NCBI GenBank assembly: GCA_017547685.1 | Contig: JAFYPD010000080.1 | Coordinates: 1 to 61,374 of the forward strand | Direction: 5' to 3' | Source: Peptococcaceae bacterium | GTDB lineage: Bacteria; Bacillota; Peptococcia; Peptococcales; Peptococcaceae | Length of the DNA: 61,374 bases | Part shown: positions 35,036 through 44,029 of the stretch, piece by piece | Layout: each line of letters begins with the position of its first letter | How positions within the stretch are numbered: position 1 is the stretch's first letter | Notes under the pieces: generated by a model | The model's database searches: none | Seen by the model: the letters and a program-made list of their open reading frames with translations, nothing else | What the model was told of the DNA's origin: nothing | Translations under genes and position numbers: made by a program

Positions 35036-35063
35036 TTGACGAATAATTTCATTTTGCTATAAT
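35036..35063 (+). promoter_or_regulatory. Promoter of the antitoxin-like small RNA
   Basis: TTGACG (35036-35041), 16-nt spacer, TATAAT (35058-35063). No coding frame with a ribosome site follows before the terminator at about 35118-35156. Confidence 0.65.
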
Positions 35064-35069
35064 AAAAAT

Positions 35070-35156
35070 AGAAAAGAGAAAAAGCCTAACGGCTCGCCCT
35101 CAAAAATGTGTGGATTGCTCCCGTCACGATTTGTCAGGTCAGAGACGGGAGTAATT
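35070..35156 (+). ncRNA. Candidate antisense antitoxin RNA
   Basis: A short transcript of about 85 nt is predicted from the promoter at 35036-35063 to a terminator with stem CTCCCGTC (35118-35125) and GACGGGAG (35143-35150) followed by a T-run. It converges on the holin-like toxin frame at 35172-35270, whose mRNA must run into this region, so the two 3' ends are complementary, as in txpA-RatA-like type I systems. Confidence 0.5.
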
Positions 35157-35171
35157 TTTTATTAAATCAAA

Positions 35172-35270
35172 CTACTGTTTCTTGCCCATTATCAAGGCGA
35201 TAATCTCGACAATGAGCGAGGCAAATGCAAATAAGCATAATAACCCTTCCCATGTAACTATGACTACCAC
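35172..35270 (-). CDS. Holin-like type I toxin peptide
   Basis: A 32-residue hydrophobic peptide. It has a short polar start (VTWEGLL), one membrane helix (CLFAFASLIVEIIALIM) and a basic tail (GKKQ), the layout of the putative holin-like toxins of Bacillota. A purine-rich AAGGGGGTGG lies at its 5' end; the exact start is uncertain, GTG at 35270 being the first candidate and overlapping that site. The 5' untranslated region to about 35350 contains a CGCTG/CAGCG hairpin. A minus-strand promoter TGGATA, 16-nt spacer, TATGAT lies near 35350-35377. The peptide would insert in the membrane unless its mRNA is silenced. Confidence 0.55.
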   Translation of the reverse strand: MVVIVTWEGLLCLFAFASLIVEIIALIMGKKQ

Positions 35271-35412
35271 CCCCTTATAGGGCAAGCCGTCTGTATGCCG
35301 CCATGCGCTGCGCAAAACAGCGTGACTTCCTCTCAGAGGGTATTTTATCATAAGAACACACGAACAGATATCCAGACTTAGTTACAGCTTTGTCGAATAA
35401 AGGAACATATAT

Positions 35413-35445
35413 AAAAAAGCCATCAGCGTTTATGCTAATGGCTTT
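35413..35445 (-). terminator. Terminator of the unknown 400-residue gene
   Basis: AAAGCCATCAGC (35416-35427) with GCTAATGGCTTT (35434-35445), one mismatch, and an A-run on the left side. It is 124 nt past the stop. Confidence 0.65.
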
Positions 35446-35569
35446 AAACTGCTATTTGTTATTTCATTTTTTTGCATCACGTGAACGCATATTTGGCAAT
35501 TCAGAATTTTATTTTTGCAAACAACCCTTGTATCCTATTTGCAGGGGTTATCACATTTGTATATGATTT

Positions 35570-36772
35570 CTAACTTACAAGATAGAGATTAACACTGTCG
35601 AACAACATAACTTTTGGCTCATTATAAAGACGATTCATCAGTTCAATATTCTCGACAAAGGGCCTAATATAGCTGCTCTGTTTCTTAGAAAGATTCTTTA
35701 ATTCCCTTTCCCTGCTTTTTTCACCCATCTCTTGCAATTTCCTACCTGCATCAATTAGTGCTTCATCCACAGGTCCTTTACTCAAAATAGGAACCTTTGC
35801 AATGGCGTCACCAGCTTTTTTTGTGAAAACTGATAAACCTTTTGCTGCACCTGATTGAACAGAAGTCTGCATGTATTCTTCCATAAAATCATAACACTCT
35901 ATATATTGTTCTCTATATTGTAGAGAATGTTCTTCTATATCAGCTATTATACTTTTTAGATATTCTGGTTTAAAATTTTCAAGCAGCAATGTTTCCTGAA
36001 ATGCTGCAAATGCATATACATAAACAGCAATCTGATACTCCTGCAGCGCTTCTTTAATCGCACCCATTCTATCGTTTACCTCTTTGTTACCATGAATCAT
36101 TTTACCTGAAGCAAGTATACTCTTTAAAATCTTTTTGTTCGCTATACCATGTTCTTCTGCATTTTTCCTTATGTCTTGGGTCATTTTTATCTTCGCAACT
36201 TTATATTCTTTATTATCCAGATTATATTTATAATTATTCTGAATTTCTATTAACATGTTCATTCCAGCACGTAATTCAGCCTTATCTTTGTTTTTTAGGT
36301 AATTCATAATTTCCTGCTGTCCGACCTGTATTTTATCTAGTTTCTGATTGATTGATAACATCATGACCGTAGCCATCATCAGTACCGGATTGATTGTTAC
36401 CGAACCAGCAGAAACAATTTCACCAGTATTCACCGGAACAAATGCTGCCTGACCAATGACACCTTGACCGCCTTCACCAATCACAGATGTCAAAAAACCA
36501 CTTCCATCATGCATAGCAGCTAAACTTCCACTATACCCTCGCATGTTTAATGCATATAACGGAGACATTCCTTCCAATGCACCGGCTAACGCCGTTTTTT
36601 CTGCCACTTGCTGCATCACTCCAGCCAAAGGCAACCCCATAGCAGCTAGTTCTGTAATTGGAATTTTAATATTCTCTTTTAATATTGTTTCATCACGCAA
36701 CACTGGAAAATATTCAACATTAACCATTTCTGCAATTACAGCGTTTTTCCTCGTTTCCTCGACACAGTTCAT
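35570..36772 (-). CDS. Unknown 400-residue accessory protein
   Basis: I cannot assign a family. The N-terminal 110 residues are Gly/Ala-rich with two amphipathic hydrophobic stretches (ELAAMGLPLAGVMQQVAEK and GQAAFVPVNTGEIVSAG). Then comes a hydrophobic segment (NPVLMMATVMMLSI, about 130-145) leading straight into a long helical, probably coiled-coil region (NQKLDKIQVGQQEIMNYLK onward). The C-terminal third is helical and basic. The layout recalls helical pore formers or their regulators, but this is only an impression. Start 36772 is chosen since GGGGGA is 7 nt upstream; 36778 is too near. AT-rich composition differs from gapA and phosphoketolase on either side. Confidence 0.7.
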   Translation of the reverse strand: MNCVEETRKNAVIAEMVNVEYFPVLRDETILKENIKIPITELAAMGLPLAGVMQQVAEKTALAGALEGMSPLYALNMRGYSGSLAAMHDGSGFLTSVIGEGGQGVIGQAAFVPVNTGEIVSAGSVTINPVLMMATVMMLSINQKLDKIQVGQQEIMNYLKNKDKAELRAGMNMLIEIQNNYKYNLDNKEYKVAKIKMTQDIRKNAEEHGIANKKILKSILASGKMIHGNKEVNDRMGAIKEALQEYQIAVYVYAFAAFQETLLLENFKPEYLKSIIADIEEHSLQYREQYIECYDFMEEYMQTSVQSGAAKGLSVFTKKAGDAIAKVPILSKGPVDEALIDAGRKLQEMGEKSRERELKNLSKKQSSYIRPFVENIELMNRLYNEPKVMLFDSVNLYLVS

Positions 36773-36897
36773 AACCATTCCCCCTCACACATTGTAATGA
36801 ATATATTCCAAAGTAGGCATTGTACTAATCGCGAATAGTTTTTTTACATTATAACATATATTGATATTAAATAGACTCTCAAACTTTAAATTACAGT

Positions 36898-36927
36898 GGA
36901 AAAACAAAGGGCGCCGAAACGGCGCCC
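36898..36927 (-). terminator. Terminator of the phosphoketolase gene
   Basis: Perfect GGGCGCCG (36909-36916), AAA loop, CGGCGCCC (36920-36927); A-rich left flank gives the U-run on the minus transcript. Confidence 0.85.
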
Positions 36928-36941
36928 CTGCGCATTTATCG

Positions 36942-39293
36942 TTATTTCTTCCACTTCCAGTCAGCCACTTCCGGCATATCAACGCCGTATTCGCGGATGT
37001 ACTGGCTATGTTCTACCAGTTTATCTTTCATTTCCTGTACCACGGCTGCCCCTTTGTTCTGCAGCGAAGGGATTAATTTGATGGCATCGATGACCAGATG
37101 GAACCGGTCAATATCGTTCTGTACACGCATATCAAACGGTGTGGTGATGGTGCCTTCTTCTTTGTACCCGTGTACGTGTAAATCCTTGTTGGCTCTGCGG
37201 TAGGTCAGCTCGTGAATCAGCGACGGATAGCCGTGATATGCAAACAGGATTGGTTTATCCTTGGTGAAAATCATGTCGTAATCAGACTGGCTAAGCCCAT
37301 GCGGATGCTGGGAGGAATCCTGCAGGCGCATTAAGTCTACAACGTTTACCACACGGATTTTCAGTTCCGGCAGTTTTTCACACAGAATGGATACAGCCGC
37401 CAGTGTTTCCAGCGTTGGCGCATCACCGCAGCATGCCATCACAATATCCGGCTCGCTTCCGGCATCGCTGGATGCCCATTCCCAGATGCCGATGCCCTGG
37501 GTACAGTGTTTTACTGCCTGCTCCATATTGAGCCACTGCGGACGCGGATGTTTGGAGGTTACCATTACGTTGATGTAGTTCCGGCTCCGCACACAATGGT
37601 CAAAGCAGCTCAGCAGGCAGTTGGTATCCGGCGGGAAGTACATACGTACCACGTCGGCTTTTTTATTTGCCAGGTGATCGATAAAGCCCGGATCCTGATG
37701 GGTGTAGCCGTTGTGATCCTGCTGCCATACGTTGGACGACAGAATATAGTTCAGCGAGGAGATTTCTGCTCTCCAAGGCAGTTCGCTGGTTACTTTCAGC
37801 CATTTTGCATGCTGAGATGCCATGGAGTCTACAATACGAATAAATGCCTCATAGCTGTTGAAAATCCCGTGACGACCGGTTAACAGATACCCTTCCAGCC
37901 ATCCTTCACAGCAGTGTTCCGACAGCATAGAGTCCACAATGCGGCCATTTTCGCTCAGATATGCATCACCCTCTATGATTTCAGCATTCCAGGTGCGGTT
38001 TGTCACTTCAAACACTTTATTTAAACGATTGGACATGGTCTCATCCGGACCGAAAATACGGAAGATCTGCGGATTCAGTTTTACGATATCGCGTACAAAG
38101 GCTCCCAGTTCCAGCATATCCTGCGCTTCCACAGCGCCGGGAGCATCTACCTGCAGCGCATAGTCGCGGAAATCCGGCAGTTTTAAGTCACGGAGCAGGA
38201 GGCCGCCGTTGGCATGCGGATTGGCCGCCATACGCCGGTTTCCTTCCGGTGCAAAGGCTTTCAGTTCCGGTACTAAATCACCATCAGCAGTAAACAGTTC
38301 TTCCGGTTTGTAGCTTTTGAGCCACGCTTCCACCATCTGCACATGTTCCGGCTTGCTCATATTGATTGGAACCTGATGGGCACGGAAGGTATCTTCAATT
38401 TTTTTGCCGTCCACTTCTTCTGGCCCGGTCCAGCCTTTTGGCGCACGCAGAATAATCATCGGCCAGTAATACGGAAGCTGCAGCTGACCGCTTCTTGCCT
38501 CCTGCTGAATTGCTTTGATATCCTGATATGCCTGTTCCAGAGCTTCTGCCATTGCTTCATGCATATATGCAGGTTCGAATCCCTCTACAAAGTATGGCTT
38601 CCAGCCCATACCTTCAAAGAATTTCTGTAAATCCTCTTTCGGGATACGCGCCAGAATGGTCGGGTTGGCAATTTTATAGCCGTTCAGATGCAGAATCGGC
38701 AATACCGCACCATCCCTTTCCGGGCTCAGAAATTTATTACTCTGCCAGGCCGTTGCCAGCGGACCGGTTTCGGCCTCCCCGTCACCAACCACACAGGCTG
38801 CAATCAGATCCGGATTATCAAATACGGCACCAAATGCATGCGCCAGTGAATATCCCAGCTCTCCGCCTTCATGAATAGAGCCCGGCACTTCAGGCGCCAC
38901 GTGGCTGGAGATGCCGCCCGGGAAAGAGAATTGCTTGAACAGTTTCTGCAGGCCGTCTTTATCCTGTCCGATATTCGGATATACCTCACTGTAGCTGCCG
39001 TCCATCCAGGACTGCGCCACCATAGCATTGCCGCCATGGCCCGGGCCTGACAGATAAATCATATTCAGGTCATATTTTTTAATCATACGGTTGAGATGGG
39101 TATAGATAAAGTTCTGGCCTGGCACTGTGCCCCAGTGACCAACAATTTTACGTTTTATCTGATCACGGGTCAATGGTATCTCCAGAAGCGGGTTATCCAG
39201 TAAATACAGCTGTGCGGCCGACAGATAGTTGGACGCCCGCCACCACTTATCCAGTACTATCCTTTCCTTTTCACTCAAAATCTGATTATACAT
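36942..39293 (-). CDS. xfp: Xylulose-5-phosphate/fructose-6-phosphate phosphoketolase
   Basis: A 783-residue thiamine-diphosphate enzyme, close to the usual 790-830. The N-terminal region has [18 protein letters not shown] and the SGPGHGG motif; the ThDP site [14 protein letters not shown] is near residue 170; further typical stretches are [20 protein letters not shown] and HQDPGFIDH. It splits xylulose 5-phosphate (or fructose 6-phosphate) with phosphate into acetyl phosphate and a shorter sugar phosphate. AAGGAGGATATCT precedes the ATG. It stands alone, giving a heterofermentative or pentose-use route. Confidence 0.97.
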   Translation of the reverse strand: MYNQILSEKERIVLDKWWRASNYLSAAQLYLLDNPLLEIPLTRDQIKRKIVGHWGTVPGQNFIYTHLNRMIKKYDLNMIYLSGPGHGGNAMVAQSWMDGSYSEVYPNIGQDKDGLQKLFKQFSFPGGISSHVAPEVPGSIHEGGELGYSLAHAFGAVFDNPDLIAACVVGDGEAETGPLATAWQSNKFLSPERDGAVLPILHLNGYKIANPTILARIPKEDLQKFFEGMGWKPYFVEGFEPAYMHEAMAEALEQAYQDIKAIQQEARSGQLQLPYYWPMIILRAPKGWTGPEEVDGKKIEDTFRAHQVPINMSKPEHVQMVEAWLKSYKPEELFTADGDLVPELKAFAPEGNRRMAANPHANGGLLLRDLKLPDFRDYALQVDAPGAVEAQDMLELGAFVRDIVKLNPQIFRIFGPDETMSNRLNKVFEVTNRTWNAEIIEGDAYLSENGRIVDSMLSEHCCEGWLEGYLLTGRHGIFNSYEAFIRIVDSMASQHAKWLKVTSELPWRAEISSLNYILSSNVWQQDHNGYTHQDPGFIDHLANKKADVVRMYFPPDTNCLLSCFDHCVRSRNYINVMVTSKHPRPQWLNMEQAVKHCTQGIGIWEWASSDAGSEPDIVMACCGDAPTLETLAAVSILCEKLPELKIRVVNVVDLMRLQDSSQHPHGLSQSDYDMIFTKDKPILFAYHGYPSLIHELTYRRANKDLHVHGYKEEGTITTPFDMRVQNDIDRFHLVIDAIKLIPSLQNKGAAVVQEMKDKLVEHSQYIREYGVDMPEVADWKWKK

Positions 39294-39444
39294 AGATATC
39301 CTCCTTGCTGTTCAATCGATTTTATAAAACTATGTTACATATATATTTTACCATATTTCTATAAAATCGTCATCCACCAGCAGGAGGAGTTCTATCTTTC
39401 CAGACAGAATCTGCAATACAGATAGATACTCAGATATAAGCGAT

Positions 39445-40407
39445 TCATGACTGCACCTGCACAATCTCAATATCTTTGAAGAAATACTGGACGATTTCCT
39501 CTGCAGTTTTCCCTTCTTCCGCCAGAGCTCTTGCCCCCCACTGGCTCATGCCAACGCCATGGCCATATCCTTTGCCTTTCACCATCAGACGGCCGTCCTG
39601 AATAGCAATCTCTTCTACCAGGCTGGATTTCATGGTTTCGCCGCCCAGCGCCAGGCGCAGCGCCGCAGCCCCAACCGGAATACCGTCAAAGTCATATTTC
39701 ATCACACGGCCCGATTCACCCTGTTCTGCAATGCTGACACTGCCGAAACTTTCCCTGCGGGTACCAGTTACCTGTTCCACGGCATCCACTACTTCCGGCA
39801 TGGTAAAATAGGTTTCCCAGCTTCGGTTTGGGTTATCCGGCAGAGCAAATCCCGGATCATCCACACTCTTGATGTATGGGGTCTCTTCTTTATCGTAAGC
39901 CAGACCCTCCATGGCCGAGGCCGCTGTACGCCCGCCGCCGTCAGCAAAAAACCACGCCTTAATCAGTTCCCCGTCGTAAGTGGCAACCAGATTGGCGGTT
40001 TCATCCACAGCCTGCTTCACATTGTCATTGATTTTTTCTGCATTGTATGCCTGAAACTCATTGATATCCGTTGAGGCATCCGTACCACGCTCCGGCACAC
40101 CGCCGTCCTCCAGTTTTTCCAGCGTGAACGTACGCGCCATAATGGCCTGCGCCGCCAGCGCCTCTACCGGCCAGTTCACATCCATCTCGCCAGCCACCAC
40201 GCCATATAAGTATTCGCGCAATGTTATCTCTACCGTTTCACCAGTTTCATGCTGATATAAGCTGATGGTCGTGTCATCTGCCGGCCACTGTTTTGCAGCA
40301 GGTTTCTGATCCTGCCGGCTGCAGCTGCACCCGGACAGCAGGCAGGCCAGCAGCAGAATCAGGCCGATCAATGTTAAAGCTTTTTGATTGTTGCTGAAAT
40401 AATACAT
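39445..40407 (-). CDS. SpoIID/LytB-domain lipoprotein
   Basis: A 320-residue exported protein with a lipobox LLSGCSCS near residue 25. The SpoIID domain shows LREYLYGVVAGEMDVNWPVEALAAQA (given here as adjacent family motifs), ARTFTLEK, and the C-terminal GYGHGVGMSQWGA. SpoIID is a lytic transglycosylase in spore engulfment; related LytB-type proteins occur outside sporulation. The ATG at 40407 follows AAAGGAGG; the longest frame adds 11 residues. It is downstream of rqcP on the same strand by 45 nt and could be co-transcribed. Confidence 0.9.
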   Translation of the reverse strand: MYYFSNNQKALTLIGLILLLACLLSGCSCSRQDQKPAAKQWPADDTTISLYQHETGETVEITLREYLYGVVAGEMDVNWPVEALAAQAIMARTFTLEKLEDGGVPERGTDASTDINEFQAYNAEKINDNVKQAVDETANLVATYDGELIKAWFFADGGGRTAASAMEGLAYDKEETPYIKSVDDPGFALPDNPNRSWETYFTMPEVVDAVEQVTGTRRESFGSVSIAEQGESGRVMKYDFDGIPVGAAALRLALGGETMKSSLVEEIAIQDGRLMVKGKGYGHGVGMSQWGARALAEEGKTAEEIVQYFFKDIEIVQVQS

Positions 40408-40451
40408 AAAAAAACCTCCTTTGCAGAAAGTATTCCACAAAAGAGGCTGGC

Positions 40452-40709
40452 TTAGTCAATTTCCTGACCTTCCAGTAATCGATATAATGTTTTTGCATCA
40501 TCGGCACGAACATTGTCACGCACTTCTAAAATTTCCGCGCGCACTTTGCGTTCGCCGAACCCGATTTCCAGAATATCGCCCGGTTTCACTTCGGCACCGG
40601 CTTTTGCCACTTTGCCGTTAATTTTCACTTTACCGCCGTCACACACATCTTTGGCAACCGTTCTTCGTTTGATAATACGGGATACCTTCAGGTATTTATC
40701 CAGTCGCAT
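40452..40709 (-). CDS. rqcP: RqcP (YabO) S4-domain ribosome quality-control factor
   Basis: An 85-residue S4-domain protein, MRLDKYLKVSRIIKRR at the start and GGKVKINGKVAKAGAEVKPG in the middle, matching Bacillus YabO/RqcP and Hsp15. RqcP binds obstructed 50S subunits and helps RqcH add alanine tails. The start at 40709 follows AAAGGTGG. Position beside hup and mazG matches the conserved yabMNO neighbourhood. Confidence 0.92.
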   Translation of the reverse strand: MRLDKYLKVSRIIKRRTVAKDVCDGGKVKINGKVAKAGAEVKPGDILEIGFGERKVRAEILEVRDNVRADDAKTLYRLLEGQEID

Positions 40710-40761
40710 GATATTCACCACCTTTCGTCACCTGCAGCAGGAGTATGCGCAATCGCTGTAG

Positions 40762-40793
40762 AAAAAAATCCGCTGATTACGGAATCAGCGGAT
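40762..40793 (-). terminator. Terminator of hup
   Basis: Perfect 11-bp ATCCGCTGATT (40768-40778) with AATCAGCGGAT (40783-40793); A-run on the left. It lies between hup and rqcP, so hup can be expressed at a higher level. Confidence 0.85.
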
Positions 40794-40813
40794 GAATATG
40801 CAGTTGTCTGCAA

Positions 40814-41095
40814 TTATTTTTTCTTTGCTACAACTTCTTTCAGACCTTTACCAGCTTTGAATGCAGGTACTTTTGTTTCTGGAATTGTGATATCTTCTTT
40901 GGTCTGTGGGTTTTTCGCTTTGCGAGCTTTACGTTCTCTGACTTCGAATGTACCGAAACCAACCAGCTGAACTTTGTCACCTTTCTGCAGGCTTTCGGAT
41001 ACGGTTGCTAATACAGCATTTACCGCCTTTTCAGAATCTTTTTTTGTTAAACCCGCTTTTTCAGCAACGCTTGCCACTAATTCAGTTTTATTCAC
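40814..41095 (-). CDS. hup: HU family DNA-binding protein
   Basis: A 93-residue HU. Start [40 protein letters not shown] with the DNA-intercalating arm, and [16 protein letters not shown] at the end are all typical. It bends and compacts DNA as a dimer. GGAGGGAT precedes the ATG. A terminator follows, so it is likely produced in excess of its neighbours. Confidence 0.97.
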   Translation of the reverse strand: MNKTELVASVAEKAGLTKKDSEKAVNAVLATVSESLQKGDKVQLVGFGTFEVRERKARKAKNPQTKEDITIPETKVPAFKAGKGLKEVVAKKK

Positions 41096-41226
41096 TGAAA
41101 TCCCTCCTAAAACTCCTTAAAAATTTATTCATTTGACATTGCGAGCAATATGCTAAAGACATATTATCATATTTTTAACGGAAACAAAAGCCCCCAATGA
41201 AGAAAACTTTAGAAAAATGGGCATTT

Positions 41227-42012
41227 TTACAGATTTTTTTTCATCTCGATTTTACAAATATCCCAAATCTCGTCTAATTCTTTTAAAGTATACTGGGAGA
41301 AGTCCTTTTTGTCCAGCATTATTTTTGCTTCCATGGCACGAAATCTGTCTGTAAACTTCTGCACCGAACGATTCAGCGCCTGTTCCGGGTCAACTTTGGC
41401 AAACCGTGCCAGATTTACTGCAGAGAACAGCAAATCGCCCACTTCTTCTTCCACATCGCCGCTGCCGGCCATAGCTGCATCAATTTCACCCAGTTCTTCC
41501 ACGATTTTTGCTTTCGGCCCTTCGATATCATCCCAGTCGAATCCGACCCTGTGCGCCTTCTGCTGCACTTTTTCCGCTTTCATCAGCGCTGGCAGAGTGG
41601 GCGGCAGCTTGCTCATAACACTTTGCGCCTCCGGCTTCCCGGCCTTCTCTTTCTTCTTGATTTCTTCCCAGTTGGTCAGCACCGCCTCCGCATTATCAGC
41701 CTGTACGTCAGCAAAAATATGAGGATGGCGGCGAATCATTTTTTCGGTAATCGCGATCACAACATCATTGAAATTGAAATGGCCTTCCTGCTCCGCCAGT
41801 CTGGCATGGAATACCACCTGCAGAAGCACATCACCCAGTTCCTCTTTCAGATGCTCCATATCGTTACAGTCGATGGCTTCCACCACTTCGTGGGCTTCTT
41901 CCAGCAGATTTTTGCGCAGGGATTCATGGGTCTGCTCTTTATCCCACGGACAGCCGTTTTCCCCTAACAATGTATTCATGACATCCGTAATTGGTTTTAC
42001 ATCGTACTCCAT
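41227..42012 (-). CDS. mazG: Nucleoside triphosphate pyrophosphohydrolase MazG
   Basis: A 261-residue MazG with two repeats. The first domain has CPWDKEQTHESLRKNLLEEAHE and EELGDVLLQVVFHA, the second VEELGEIDAA with EEVGDLLFSAVNLARF; both hold the EExxE and ExxD metal motifs. It hydrolyses NTPs to NMPs and diphosphate, clearing abnormal nucleotides. It starts 1 nt after the flippase gene. The N-terminal methylase-like domain of YabN is absent. Confidence 0.95.
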   Translation of the reverse strand: MEYDVKPITDVMNTLLGENGCPWDKEQTHESLRKNLLEEAHEVVEAIDCNDMEHLKEELGDVLLQVVFHARLAEQEGHFNFNDVVIAITEKMIRRHPHIFADVQADNAEAVLTNWEEIKKKEKAGKPEAQSVMSKLPPTLPALMKAEKVQQKAHRVGFDWDDIEGPKAKIVEELGEIDAAMAGSGDVEEEVGDLLFSAVNLARFAKVDPEQALNRSVQKFTDRFRAMEAKIMLDKKDFSQYTLKELDEIWDICKIEMKKNL

Positions 42013-42013
42013 C

Positions 42014-43618
42014 TTACTCCCTCACTAAGTTCAGTTTTAACAGCAATGCCGCCAGTTTATTCCCCACTTTCGGCACTTTACGGATAATTTCCAGGCTGAC
42101 ACCGCCGATTGCCAGCAGAACAGCAAAGTACGCGCAGCCGCCAATCAGGATGGACAGCAGGACGGCCAGACCATTACTGCCCAGCAATGCATATAATCCA
42201 TAGTAACTGCCCAGTACCAGCACTGCCATTGCAGCTACGCTGATAACCGGCTTTACAACATGATATCTGGTGCTGAGCCAGTTCCAGCCGATTTTTCTGG
42301 ATACCTGACAAACGTTGTTTCCTGCTGCTACCGCAAAGCCGATCACGCTTGCCAGCGCTGCACCGCGAACCCTCAGAACAGGCATAGCAGTCATGGTGTA
42401 GGTTAAAATGATTTTAATGGCCGCACCCAGCAATAAACTGTACATTGGAACCATCGCTTTCCCCATCCCCTGCAGCGTACCGGCACTAATCTGATAAATC
42501 CCTACCATTAGCACAACAGCGGCCGACCAGAACATTGGCAGCCCGGCATCCGGCTTAGTCGGATACAGCAGTTCAATAATCGGATACGCCAGTGTCATCA
42601 GACCCACCGCAGCCGGTAATACAATTAAGATTGCCAGCTGCATGGCATTGGCAAAGGTATTGGTGACTTTCTCTTTCTGCCCCATTGCCTGTGCTTCCGA
42701 AATATTCGGTACCAGACTGGCAGCAATTGCAGTTGTTAACATAAACGGCAGATTCAGAACCGGCTGCACACAGCCGCCCAGATAGGCGAACCATGCCATC
42801 GCTTCTGTGTGACTCATACCGCCTGCCTCCAGGCGCGGAACCACCAGCAGAGAGTCAATACTCTGCATGATTGGCAGCACCAGACTGCCGATGGAGATTG
42901 GAATAGCCAATGCTAAAACCTTTCCGATTACCTGACTGTTGCTGACTGGTTCGTCCTGCTGTTCTGCAATCTTGTTTCCACGTTTTTTACGATGATGAAC
43001 AAAAATAGTCAGCATCAACAAAAAGGCCGCACATCCACCAATAGAAGCCCCTGCATTGGCACCTGCTGCAACAACAGTATCGCCGTAAGGCATCAGCGCA
43101 AACAGCGCAACAAAAATGACACCTACGCGTACAAACTGTTCCGTAATCTGAGACACTGCGGTTGGAACCATTTCCTGAAGCCCCTGGAAATATCCGCGAA
43201 ATACCGCCTGCATACAGCTGAACACCATTGCCGGTGCAATCAGGCGTAAACTCCAGGCTACCCGGTCATCCGGGAATACATTAGCTGCAAGCCAGTCCGC
43301 ATTTACAAAAATAAATACCCCAACCAGAATCCCTACTGCAGATAACACAAGCAGAGATAATTTTAAAATCCGCATACTCATGCCGGATTTTCCCTGTTCC
43401 TCATATTCGGCAACCAGCTTGGAAATCGCCAGCGGAATCCCTGCAGTTGACAGAGCCAGCAGCAAATTATAAATCGGATACACCATCGTATAGAGCGCCA
43501 GACACTCTTCGCTGGCAATATATCCAAACGGAATACGATACAACGCACCCAAACATTTGGCCAGAATCCCGGCAGCGCTTAAAACCAGTGCCCCTTTTAC
43601 AAAAGATTTTCCAGACAC
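42014..43618 (-). CDS. SpoVB/MurJ-type polysaccharide flippase
   Basis: A 534-residue membrane protein with about 14 segments of the MOP flippase superfamily, polysaccharide-transport branch. Motifs: KGALVLSAAGILAKCLGALYRIP at the start (as family pattern), PIYNLLLALSTAGIPLAISK, and FRGYFQGLQEMVPTAVSQI-type loops. SpoVB/YabM homologues move lipid-linked oligosaccharides or lipid II in growth or cortex formation. The start is the GTG at 43618 since GGAGGAG stands 8 nt upstream; the 17 extra residues of the longest frame are rejected. First gene before mazG. Confidence 0.88.
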   Translation of the reverse strand: MSGKSFVKGALVLSAAGILAKCLGALYRIPFGYIASEECLALYTMVYPIYNLLLALSTAGIPLAISKLVAEYEEQGKSGMSMRILKLSLLVLSAVGILVGVFIFVNADWLAANVFPDDRVAWSLRLIAPAMVFSCMQAVFRGYFQGLQEMVPTAVSQITEQFVRVGVIFVALFALMPYGDTVVAAGANAGASIGGCAAFLLMLTIFVHHRKKRGNKIAEQQDEPVSNSQVIGKVLALAIPISIGSLVLPIMQSIDSLLVVPRLEAGGMSHTEAMAWFAYLGGCVQPVLNLPFMLTTAIAASLVPNISEAQAMGQKEKVTNTFANAMQLAILIVLPAAVGLMTLAYPIIELLYPTKPDAGLPMFWSAAVVLMVGIYQISAGTLQGMGKAMVPMYSLLLGAAIKIILTYTMTAMPVLRVRGAALASVIGFAVAAGNNVCQVSRKIGWNWLSTRYHVVKPVISVAAMAVLVLGSYYGLYALLGSNGLAVLLSILIGGCAYFAVLLAIGGVSLEIIRKVPKVGNKLAALLLKLNLVRE

Positions 43619-43635
43619 AACATTCGCTCCTCCGC

Positions 43636-43662
43636 TCTGCAGTGCCACTGTCGCACTGCAGA
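43636..43662 (-). promoter_or_regulatory. Hairpin just upstream of the flippase ribosome site
   Basis: Perfect 9-bp TCTGCAGTG (43636-43644) with CACTGCAGA (43654-43662), 3 nt from the GGAGGAG site. It might affect translation. The rest of the 410-base gap 43619-44029 is AT-rich and holds the TRAP promoter. Confidence 0.4.
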
Positions 43663-43959
43663 TTTTCAAATTGGATTGTTTTTACTGATGTAATCTTAGC
43701 GTAAATATCCTGCAAAAGCAATACTTTCTTCATTTGCATGGAAATACCGCAGCTGCACGGGTTAACGCCTGTCCATACTGTATATTTATACATTATCATT
43801 CTTCCCCATGTCTCTCCTTTGTCTTTTGTATACAATGTCAAAATTGCGCATTGCGTTTCAGAATGCCAGATTTACGCATACAATACCAACTTAGTAAAAG
43901 GTTGAACTAAGACTTAACGATTATATTAACAACTCCAATTTATGCCTCAAATAATTATA

Positions 43960-43988
43960 TTTACACAATTCCTGTTATTTGGTATTAT
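43960..43988 (+). promoter_or_regulatory. Predicted promoter of the TRAP operon
   Basis: TTTACA, 17-nt spacer, TATTAT; 41 nt before the ATG. Confidence 0.55.
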
Positions 43989-44029
43989 ATAATCAGATTT
44001 TATAACACACCGAAAGGGGACATTTAATT

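Noticed and set aside
34807..35046. 79-codon frame over the giant hairpin
   Set aside because: No ribosome site, and the sequence is better explained by pairing; frames of this kind are often wrongly annotated on structured elements.
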